This document shows, in pieces, positions 34,519 to 42,088 of a stretch of 64,000 nucleotides of DNA. Below the pieces are notes generated by a model, which was not told the origin of the DNA, ran no database searches, and saw only the letters and a list, made by a program, of their open reading frames with translations. A program made the position numbers and the translations under genes. How positions within the stretch are numbered: the stretch's first letter is position 1; each line of letters begins with the position of its first letter. This stretch comes from Actinomyces timonensis DSM 23838 (GTDB lineage Bacteria; Actinomycetota; Actinomycetes; Actinomycetales; Actinomycetaceae), in the NCBI RefSeq assembly GCF_000295095.1, contig NZ_JH806633.1, positions 622,369 to 686,368 on the forward strand, in the 5' to 3' direction.

Positions 34519-35244
34519 TCAGGCCGCCAGCCCACCATCCACACGAATCACCGTCCCAGTGACGTAAGTACTGTCAGGACCAGCCAGAAACGCGACGACG
34601 CTGGCAACCTCTTCAGGCAGCGCCGCCCTGCGCATGGGGATCTGAGACAGAGCGTCGTCAGAGATCGAGTCGTGCGCCATCTCCGTGCGGACCAGGCCAG
34701 GCGCAACAGCGTTGCAGCGCACGCCTCGCTCTGCGAGCTCCCTGGCCACCGACTTGGTCAGGCCGATCATCCCGGACTTGGCCGCAGCGTAGTTGGACTG
34801 GCCCACCGTACCAGTCAGCCCTGACACAGACGCCACGTTGATAATGGAGCCGTGACGCTGGCGCAGGAAGCCGAAGTAGCACTCGCGCGTCAGGAGGAAG
34901 GCTCCACGGAGGCTGACAGCCACGACCCGGTCGAAGTCCTCATCGCTGATCATGGCAGTTACGTTGTCCCGGATGACACCAGCGTTGTTCACCAGGACCT
35001 GGGGGTAGCCCAGCTCGTCGATAATCTCCTTGACCGTGGTGCGGACCTGGGAGGAGTCACTCACATCGCACTGATAGCCGACTGCCCGGCCGCCAGCCGC
35101 CCGGACCGCGGCACAGGCGTCATCGGTGGTCGACACTGCCGAGGAGCACAGCACCGCGACATCGTGGCCGTCCCGCCCCAGGCGCTCGACCACGGCGCGA
35201 CCGATACCGCGCGAGCCTCCGGTCACAACAGCCACCGGCCTCAT
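34519..35244 (-). CDS. FabG-type 3-oxoacyl-ACP reductase
   Basis: Classical short-chain dehydrogenase, 241 residues. Cofactor loop VVTGGSRGIGRAVV, NNAGVIRD, the active-site serine in NVASVSGLTGT and YAAAK with catalytic Tyr/Lys are all intact; PGLVRTEM and VDGGLA complete the fold. It overlaps the free ACP gene by 4 bases, so it is part of the polyketide operon. It may reduce an ACP-bound intermediate in trans, for example a unit whose module lacks an in-line KR, or a tailoring ketone. It is not part of the standard beta-branching cassette. Confidence 0.88.
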   Translation of the reverse strand: MRPVAVVTGGSRGIGRAVVERLGRDGHDVAVLCSSAVSTTDDACAAVRAAGGRAVGYQCDVSDSSQVRTTVKEIIDELGYPQVLVNNAGVIRDNVTAMISDEDFDRVVAVSLRGAFLLTRECYFGFLRQRHGSIINVASVSGLTGTVGQSNYAAAKSGMIGLTKSVARELAERGVRCNAVAPGLVRTEMAHDSISDDALSQIPMRRAALPEEVASVVAFLAGPDSTYVTGTVIRVDGGLAA

Positions 35245-35489
35245 TCCTGGCCCGCCTTCTGCTCGAGGACGTCAGCCAGCTCCCCGAGGTTCTGGGCGTC
35301 AGCAAAGCTGACCAACGCGGTCCACACACCCAGCTCCTCCATGGCATCGGTGATGATGTCGGCACGATCAACAGAGTTGGCTCCCAGGTCTCTGAGGCTA
35401 TCGGCCCGAGTCACAACCTGGTCCTCAGGCAGCCCGAGAATCTCCCGGGCAGAGGCGACGAGAGCCTCGAAGGCGGTATCCGTGGTCAT
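35241..35489 (-). CDS. Free-standing acyl carrier protein, AcpK-like donor of the beta-branching cassette
   Basis: 82 residues. The modification site is GANSVDRADI (serine near residue 39), where the usual DSL is replaced by NSV; this GANS-DRA form is characteristic of the dedicated donor ACP (AcpK/AcpC type) of HMG-CoA-synthase cassettes. It should carry the acetyl group that the PksG-like enzyme adds to a beta-ketone on the assembly line. AAGGAAG precedes the ATG. It lies 35 bases after the PksI-like gene and overlaps fabG. Confidence 0.88.
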   Translation of the reverse strand: MTTDTAFEALVASAREILGLPEDQVVTRADSLRDLGANSVDRADIITDAMEELGVWTALVSFADAQNLGELADVLEQKAGQE

Positions 35490-35524
35490 TGTTCTTCCTT
35501 TCTCTCGAGAAGTGTTCCTGGGGA

Positions 35525-36286
35525 TCAGCCGTCATACAGGGTCGCTAGGCGCTCAGCGACCTCAGGCCGGTGAATGGTGCGCTCGTGCATAACGAGCTCG
35601 ATCTCAATCTGCGAGGCGAGCCGCGCCCGCAGGTCGGCGACGAGGGCATCCTTCAGGATGATCAGCGAGTGACGGGGGCGCTCGGCGTACACACGCGCCA
35701 GTTGCAGCGCCTCATCCACCACGTCGCTCCGTGTCACCACAGGGTACGGAACACCGCGCCGCCCGAGCTCGACACCACGGTAGGTCTTGGCGCTGAGCAG
35801 CATCTCATTGCCCAGCACCTGCCCCAGCCGGGCTGGAAAGACCAACGTGGAGCCGAACCCTGGGGTGAAGCCGTACTTCATGAAAGTCGCCCCATAGACG
35901 CCCTCGGCCGCCAGGACGGCAGAGTCCGCGAACAGTCCCAGCGACAGTCCCCCGCCGATAGCGTGGCCCTGCATCGCCGCGATCACAGGCACCGGGCAGG
36001 ACAACGGGAGCGAGTACACCGCCGCCCCGGAGTTCTCACCCAAAAAAGTGGAACGACCGGCATGCAGGTCAATCAGCGATTCCCGGGTTCCTCCGCAGCA
36101 GAAGTAGGGGCCCACCCCCGTCAGCACGACCGCGCGCACCGACTCATCCTCCTCCACGGCCGCGAAACGCTCCTGCAGCTGTCGCAGCAGACTGGCAGTG
36201 AATGTGTTCCCGCCCTCCTGGTCGCACATCTGGATGAGGGCGATCCCGTCATATGGGTGATTCAGTGTGACGACGTCCCCGCTCAT
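35525..36286 (-). CDS. PksI-like enoyl-CoA hydratase-family decarboxylase (ECH2)
   Basis: 253-residue crotonase-fold protein. CGGTRESLIDLHAGRSTF, VIAAMQGHAIGGGLSLGLFA and FMKYGFTPGFGSTLVFPAR follow the PksI type closely; the GGT(R/Q)E segment and the KYGFTPG segment separate it from dehydrating ECH1 (PksH). It should decarboxylate a glutaconyl-ACP intermediate to leave a beta-methyl branch. The chosen ATG lies 1 base after the pksG-like stop; the open frame upstream overlaps that gene and is out-of-frame noise. No ECH1 partner is in the window. Confidence 0.88.
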   Translation of the reverse strand: MSGDVVTLNHPYDGIALIQMCDQEGGNTFTASLLRQLQERFAAVEEDESVRAVVLTGVGPYFCCGGTRESLIDLHAGRSTFLGENSGAAVYSLPLSCPVPVIAAMQGHAIGGGLSLGLFADSAVLAAEGVYGATFMKYGFTPGFGSTLVFPARLGQVLGNEMLLSAKTYRGVELGRRGVPYPVVTRSDVVDEALQLARVYAERPRHSLIILKDALVADLRARLASQIEIELVMHERTIHRPEVAERLATLYDG

Positions 36287-36287
36287 C

Positions 36288-37538
36288 TCACACCCACTCG
36301 TACTCGCGGTGGTACTCACGTATACGTGACAGGACCAGCCGTCGCCCACCCCGCGCGCGAGCACCCGGAATAAGATCCAGGTCAAGGTCCACGTTACGGG
36401 TGCCGAAGGCCACGGCCCCGTTCGTGCGCAGCAGCATCTCGTACTCGGGGATGCTGAGCCGGTACCGGCTGTCCAGGTGGTCGGCGATGCGGCGTTTAGC
36501 CACCAGCTCCTGGCTGTCCCGGTCGAAGACGCCGCTGTAGAACTCCGAGGAACAGCCCGAGCCGTAGGAGAATACTCCCAGTCTGCAGGAACGCGACACC
36601 TCGGCGTGGTGGATGGTACTGAGGATATTAAGGTACACCGTCGCCCCCATGACGTTTCCGACTCTGCGACAGAACTCGATACCGGGACGCACACGGGAAT
36701 CAAAGTCGCGGTCAATCTCCTCCTGCTTGCGCACCTTGGCGACGCGACGCATCATCGTGCGGTGCGCCCCCTTGACCATTCCCCCGAAAGGCGTGTGGAA
36801 GCTCAAGTAGTCAAAGGTCCCCTGGTAGTCCACACCGGCCACGCGCGAGGCGTAGTCGCGGTAGGCGTTCTCGCAGCAGTCCAGGTAGGACAGCAGTGAC
36901 AGGTCCGCGTCACCTGCCTCGCTGTCCGGGACCGGTCGGCAGGTGTCCATCACCTCGTAGCTGTAGAGCCCGTAGGCCCCCGGATCCAGTCGGAGCACAT
37001 GCGGCTGCTGACTCACGAGCATGGCAATCGCCCCCGCTCCCCCACTTGGCTCAGCGAAGGACCAGTCCGACTGCAGGGCCTCACCGGCGTCAGCGGCAGT
37101 GAAACGGGCCAGATCGGTGGCGACGACGAGCGCCTTGGCTCCCGAGGAGAGCGCGTAGGAGGCTGCCATCATCAGACCAGCGGTACCCGAGAAGCAGGCG
37201 TTCTTGACCTCGAACAGCCGGCACCGGCGTGACAGCCCCAGCATCTCGTGGATGTAGGTACTCATTGACTTCCCGAAGTCAATGCCGGACTCGGTGCAGG
37301 TGATAACCATCTCGATGCTGTCGCGCTCTCGCGGGGACATGGCGGAGACGATCGGCTCGGCCGCGTTGACGCCATAGGACACCGGATCCTCATAGGGAAG
37401 CGGGACAGAGCGCTGCGACATCAGCAGGTTCTCAAAGCGGCTATTATCCAACTGGCGGTGGCGCGCCAGCTCCTCGACATCCAGGTACGCGCTTCCTCCA
37501 TAGAAGTTGATGGCCTCAATTCCTGACAGCCGGCTCAT
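36288..37538 (-). CDS. HMG-CoA synthase-like beta-branching enzyme (PksG type)
   Basis: 416 residues. Condenses donor acetyl-ACP with the beta-keto group of a polyketide held on an ACP. The active-site cysteine sits in EVKNACFSGTAGLMMA, preceded by the catalytic glutamate region (CTESGIDFGKS); the histidine region is YLSFHTPFGGMVKGAHR. SYGSGCSSEFYSG near residue 335 is another family landmark. The ATG overlaps the stop of the terminal PKS gene by 4 bases. Together with the ACP and PksI-like protein it forms most of an HCS cassette. Confidence 0.92.
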   Translation of the reverse strand: MSRLSGIEAINFYGGSAYLDVEELARHRQLDNSRFENLLMSQRSVPLPYEDPVSYGVNAAEPIVSAMSPRERDSIEMVITCTESGIDFGKSMSTYIHEMLGLSRRCRLFEVKNACFSGTAGLMMAASYALSSGAKALVVATDLARFTAADAGEALQSDWSFAEPSGGAGAIAMLVSQQPHVLRLDPGAYGLYSYEVMDTCRPVPDSEAGDADLSLLSYLDCCENAYRDYASRVAGVDYQGTFDYLSFHTPFGGMVKGAHRTMMRRVAKVRKQEEIDRDFDSRVRPGIEFCRRVGNVMGATVYLNILSTIHHAEVSRSCRLGVFSYGSGCSSEFYSGVFDRDSQELVAKRRIADHLDSRYRLSIPEYEMLLRTNGAVAFGTRNVDLDLDLIPGARARGGRRLVLSRIREYHREYEWV

Positions 37539-40500
37539 CTCTGGACCCTTTCGTCTTCGTCCCGGCTTTCGCTCGAGGGGCGCGCCTCAGGCAGGCTGGC
37601 AAGAAGCTCGGCGCGCACAATTTCCAGTACTTGCGCCTCTGACTGCTCTACGTTGATGAACTGATGATCCCCCGCGAGGACGTGAAGGTTGACCTCTCGC
37701 GCTCCCAGGTCCTCCCACGCACGCGATTCTGCCAGAGAGACCCCGTAGTCGTCAACGCCGTGGAGCACCGTCATAGGCACGTCCAGCTTCTCACCTTCCG
37801 CGTGTTTGTATCGGTCGATCAGGCAGCAGGCCGCAAGCAGTTGCGGAAGAGTAGCGCGTGTCTCCGCCTCAGAGTACTTCCACGCCTTCACGTAGGCAGC
37901 CACTACCGCATTGAGGCGATGCTCGTCTCCCTCGATTTCATCGAACTGGGGAATCCGGTCGAATCCCTCGCGCTGCAACTCACGCAGCACTTTCTCGGTG
38001 CCTCCGTTGGGACGATTAGGGGCGGTGAACCCCGAGACAAAGGCGCGGACCACGTTAAGCGCCCCGCTGGTGCGCAGGCGGTGAGCCAGACGGAAAGAGA
38101 AAAGCGATCCCCAACTGTGCCCGAAGGTGGCGACGGGCAGATCTGAGAGGGCCTCTCCGACAATGCTCTCCAGCGTTTCGCAGAACCTGTCGACGTAGAC
38201 CGGGGGCGCCTCGCGCAGGCGTGACGCGTCCATTCCCGGTAGCTGGACTGCCAGGACCTGGATCTCGGGCCCCAGGACCTCTTGCCACCCGTCGAACATG
38301 TCCGCGCTTCGGTACCCGTTCGGGAAGCACAGCAGCCTCACCCTCGCGGGCCTCGAGAGTTTCTCAGTGCCGCGCAGCCAGTGCGACAGGGAGGTGTCCA
38401 CGGCATCATCCCCACGCCGGTCCTGCCGGTGCCGCTGCATCGCCGCGGCGATGTCCTGCGCGAGCCCGGCCAGGTCGTCCGCGTCCAGAAGGTCGGTGAG
38501 GGTGAGCGTCGTGCCAGTGCGCTCAGACACCTTGGTGTAGAGCTCCACACCCGTCATCGAGTCCAGCCCGAGGTCCTGCATCGCTAGCGCCGCTGATACC
38601 TCTGCCCGCTCCATCCCAAGGACCTCACTGACCAGATCCTGGAGCATCTCGAGCACAAGAGCGACCTTCCCCTCCTGCGAAGAACGCTGGAAGCGCGCGA
38701 GCAGAGCCTCGTCGACGCCCCGCTGGGAGGACTGAGCGGCCGTCATCAGAACGATCCTCTCCTCATCAAAGGCCTTGAGGACAACACGACCCATGTCAAG
38801 CTGTACAGCACCAGCATCGCTGGACACAGACAAGGAACCACTGAGGGTGCCCGAGTCGACGTCGATATCGTCAACGGTCACACGACCCCACCGCGGACCT
38901 TCCACGTCGTCGGGCGCGGTGGAGCCCCACAGCCGCACCCGCTCCACCCTCTGCACCATGTACTTCTGGCCAGCCGGTGTCCGCTCGTGAGAGAACCGGT
39001 TGAACGCCTGCGCGCAGGCATCGACGAAACCAGGGTGGAAGCCAAGCGCGTACTGGCCCCGACGGGGGGTGCCATCGGCTCTGCTCAGCTCCACGATCCC
39101 GCAGGTGCCATGTCGACGGCCAGAGACGACGGCCCGCACGGAGGGGCCGAAGTAGAAGCCCTTGTCGTTCTCCAGCGGACCATAGAACTCCTCCTGCGAG
39201 AATGGGACAGCCTCCTCGTCGTCAGCGAACGGCGCATCGGGGCACGGGTCGTGCGTCACCGACAACGCGCCACGCGCGATTGACGCCCACGACGCGCCCC
39301 CAGCCTCCCGGGTGTAGATCTTGAACGTCCCGGCAGGAAAGTCCTCGCTGAAGCTCAGCAGCACCTCGACCGGAGTATCCGGCGGGACGACCAGAGCCTG
39401 CAGCAGCTCCATCCACTCGACAACGAGGTGCCCCTCGTCCAGGACGGGGCTGGCCGCGCGCGAAAGGAGCTCCATGTAGTAGCCGATATGGACGATTCCA
39501 GAGTTGTCCGCCGCCTCACTGAAGCTCTCAGCGGAGAAGACATGCAGGATGTTGGGGTCAGTCCCGGGAAGGTCCAGTCGCGCCCCGTCGAGGGCGAACC
39601 TGTGAGCGTCGAGCAGCGTGCGCGGTCCTGGCTCATCCGCCTCCAGCCAGTAGCGCCCATGCTGGAACGGGTAGGTGGGAAGCTGTACTCCTCGCTCCAA
39701 GAGAGGCCCTCCCCTGGGCCACCGCACTGACCCTCCCAGAGCAGTTGTCTGAGCCAGAACCCTCGAGATCTCGGGTTTGCCGTCACCGTCGCCGGTGCGC
39801 AGCAGGACAACGTCGTCGCGCGCGCTCTGCAGGTGTCCGACCCCTCCCAGGAGCACGAAGCGGTAGCCCATCCTCTCGATGCCGGGCAGCGGGGACGACG
39901 AGGACGCCCCAGAGGCCGCATCAGCGCAGGCCATCTCCCAGGCAGCACGAGTGTCCCGCTCCACGGCGCCCGCCTCCCAGGAGCAGTAGCGCACACGGGG
40001 ACTGCGCAGCCGGGGAGCCCCGGGCCTCTCCCCCCGCGCTATCCGGCACAAGGCCCCGGCCGCAGAGTCCAGGTCGACCAGGCCAGCCAGCACGGCGGCA
40101 GCCATCGCCCCGCCTCCACAGCCAGTGACCAGGCTCGGCTCCACGCCCAGCTGTCGAAGCATCGTTCCCAGCGCGTAGGCATGGGAGAAGACATCTGCCA
40201 GGTCGCCAGCGCCCTGTGCGGCGGCAGCCGCGACCGCGCGGGCCTCGGCGTAGCCCGGCCACCTCGCCCACAGCTCCTGCTGGTCAGCGTCAGTCTTGTC
40301 CGACCCAAGAGCGAGAACGAACTTGGGTGGGATCTGGTCATCGGTGTGCGCCAGCAGCGCACGACCGTCGCTCAAGGTCAGGAACAGACGCCGACGGGCA
40401 GCGTAGCGGTCCCGGCCGTGGCTGGTTCCGAGAATCTCAACGGCGTCAGCGTAAAGATCCTTTCTGCCCTCCGCCCATCGACTCATCTCGTCAAGCACCT

Positions 40501-42088
40501 GGACGGCCTCGGAGACCGAGCGCGGAAGAACCAGCAGCCGGTGCTCGAACAGCGCCCGGCCCAGGTTGGTCTGCTGGCACACCGCGTCCAGGTCGACGTC
40601 GGGGTGGGCACGGAAGAAGTCCGCGTACCGCCGTACCTGCTCGAGCAGGGACTCCGAGGTCCTCGCTGACAACGTCAGCACCGGATCACTAGCAGAGGGC
40701 GCGGCCGCCGGCGGAGTCGGAGCCTCCTCGAGCACGACGTGGGCGTTGGTCCCGCTGAAGCCGAACGCGCTCACCGCGGCACGACGCGGTCGCCCCTCCG
40801 GACGCGGCCACTGCTCGCGTTCTCGCGGGAAAGCGATACCACGGCCCTCGCCGACGCGGGGATTCACCTCGGTGAGGCCAGCGACCGGGACGAACTCACC
40901 GTGGTACACCTGGAGCACAGCCTTGATCAGCCCGGCCATGCCGGAGGCGCACTCCAGGTGGCCGATGTTGCCCTTCGCCGCCCCTAGCCGCAGCGGCTCC
41001 TGCCGGTCCCCGTAGACGCTGCGAATCGCGTCGGTCTCGATCGGGTCCCCGAGCAGGGTTCCAGTGCCGTGGGTCTCAAGCATGTCGATCTCATCAGGGC
41101 TGACCTCGGCGACCTTGAGCGCCCGGGCGAGGACATCACGCTGGGCATGCGCGCTGGGCACCGTGAGTCCGCTGCTCTCGCCGTCGTTGTTGATGGCGGC
41201 GCCGCGCAGCACCGCCCAGACACGGTCACCAGCGTCTATCGCGGCTCCAAGCCGCTTGAGCACGACGACACCGCACCCCTCGCCGCGGCCGTAGCCGTCA
41301 GCGTCGGCGGAGAAGGGCTTACTGCGGCCGTCCGGAGCAAGAGCGTTCATGGCGCACAGACTGGACATCACAGACGGTGCCAGCATCAGGCTGCAGCCCG
41401 CCGCCAGGGCGACGTCGCAGTCCTCCTGGCGCAGCGCGTCCATCGCGAGCTTGACGGCGACCAGCGACGACGAACAAGCCGTGTCGACGGACACCGCAGG
41501 ACCGTTGAGGCCAAGGGTGTAGCAGACGCGCCCAGCGGCCACGCTGGAGACGACTCCCGTGGACACGTACTGATCTACATCTGACACCGAGCCGATCAGG
41601 TTGCCGTACTCGGAGTTGCCCGAGATACCCAGGTACACCCCGGTCTGGCTGCCAGCCAGACTCAGAGGGTCGATTCCAGCGTCCTCAAGGGACTCCCACA
41701 CGATCTCGAGCAGCAGCCGCTGCTGCGGATCCACCGAGCGGCACTCGACCGGCGCCATCTTGAAGAACCTGGCGTCGAAGCCCGCGACGTCGTCCTCCAA
41801 GAAGTGGGCACTGCGCACGTAGGACCGGCCAGGCCTGGCCGGGGCGGGACTGTAGAAGGCGTCCGCGTCCCACCGCTGCTCCGGGACCGGTACGACGGTC
41901 GTGACACCGTCCCGCACAACGCGCCAGTAGTCCTCGGGGCTCCTTGCAGCACCCGGAAACCGACAGGCCATGCCGACGATGGCGATCGGCTCCGGGTGGC
42001 TGCGTCGTCGCACCGCCTCAAGGTCCGCCCGCAACTCGCGGATGGTGGAGATTGACTGCTTCAGTAAGCCGACGGTACTAGTTGCCAT
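37535..42088 (-). CDS. Terminal PKS protein: KS - inactive AT - DH-like - ACP - TE
   Basis: 1,517 residues. A short coiled-coil docking segment (1-30) is followed by KS (33-460; Cys205, His340, His377 intact), whose sequence resembles cis-AT KS domains (SADADGYGRGEGCGVVVLK). About residues 585-760 are an acyltransferase remnant: the position of GHSLGE reads GCGGGA (656-661), so the serine nucleophile is lost, and the domain is about half normal length. Then a double-hotdog DH-like domain (about 815-1110) with His867 in GIVHIGYY and Asp1023 in FVDACAQ, an ACP (Ser1177), and an alpha/beta-hydrolase thioesterase (1235-1500; GHSWG with Ser1325, late GDHQF) that should release the product. The ATG at 42088 overlaps the upstream gene by 11 bases; the frame is open to 42259 only by chance. 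Confidence 0.92.
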   Translation of the reverse strand: MATSTVGLLKQSISTIRELRADLEAVRRRSHPEPIAIVGMACRFPGAARSPEDYWRVVRDGVTTVVPVPEQRWDADAFYSPAPARPGRSYVRSAHFLEDDVAGFDARFFKMAPVECRSVDPQQRLLLEIVWESLEDAGIDPLSLAGSQTGVYLGISGNSEYGNLIGSVSDVDQYVSTGVVSSVAAGRVCYTLGLNGPAVSVDTACSSSLVAVKLAMDALRQEDCDVALAAGCSLMLAPSVMSSLCAMNALAPDGRSKPFSADADGYGRGEGCGVVVLKRLGAAIDAGDRVWAVLRGAAINNDGESSGLTVPSAHAQRDVLARALKVAEVSPDEIDMLETHGTGTLLGDPIETDAIRSVYGDRQEPLRLGAAKGNIGHLECASGMAGLIKAVLQVYHGEFVPVAGLTEVNPRVGEGRGIAFPREREQWPRPEGRPRRAAVSAFGFSGTNAHVVLEEAPTPPAAAPSASDPVLTLSARTSESLLEQVRRYADFFRAHPDVDLDAVCQQTNLGRALFEHRLLVLPRSVSEAVQVLDEMSRWAEGRKDLYADAVEILGTSHGRDRYAARRRLFLTLSDGRALLAHTDDQIPPKFVLALGSDKTDADQQELWARWPGYAEARAVAAAAAQGAGDLADVFSHAYALGTMLRQLGVEPSLVTGCGGGAMAAAVLAGLVDLDSAAGALCRIARGERPGAPRLRSPRVRYCSWEAGAVERDTRAAWEMACADAASGASSSSPLPGIERMGYRFVLLGGVGHLQSARDDVVLLRTGDGDGKPEISRVLAQTTALGGSVRWPRGGPLLERGVQLPTYPFQHGRYWLEADEPGPRTLLDAHRFALDGARLDLPGTDPNILHVFSAESFSEAADNSGIVHIGYYMELLSRAASPVLDEGHLVVEWMELLQALVVPPDTPVEVLLSFSEDFPAGTFKIYTREAGGASWASIARGALSVTHDPCPDAPFADDEEAVPFSQEEFYGPLENDKGFYFGPSVRAVVSGRRHGTCGIVELSRADGTPRRGQYALGFHPGFVDACAQAFNRFSHERTPAGQKYMVQRVERVRLWGSTAPDDVEGPRWGRVTVDDIDVDSGTLSGSLSVSSDAGAVQLDMGRVVLKAFDEERIVLMTAAQSSQRGVDEALLARFQRSSQEGKVALVLEMLQDLVSEVLGMERAEVSAALAMQDLGLDSMTGVELYTKVSERTGTTLTLTDLLDADDLAGLAQDIAAAMQRHRQDRRGDDAVDTSLSHWLRGTEKLSRPARVRLLCFPNGYRSADMFDGWQEVLGPEIQVLAVQLPGMDASRLREAPPVYVDRFCETLESIVGEALSDLPVATFGHSWGSLFSFRLAHRLRTSGALNVVRAFVSGFTAPNRPNGGTEKVLRELQREGFDRIPQFDEIEGDEHRLNAVVAAYVKAWKYSEAETRATLPQLLAACCLIDRYKHAEGEKLDVPMTVLHGVDDYGVSLAESRAWEDLGAREVNLHVLAGDHQFINVEQSEAQVLEIVRAELLASLPEARPSSESRDEDERVQR

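Noticed and set aside
36287-36715. N-terminal extension of the PksI-like protein
   Set aside because: It lies within the pksG-like gene in another frame and reads as low-complexity noise.
40039-40362. Functional AT in the terminal PKS module
   Set aside because: The serine of GHSxG is absent and the domain is truncated, so I call it inactive rather than a working cis AT.
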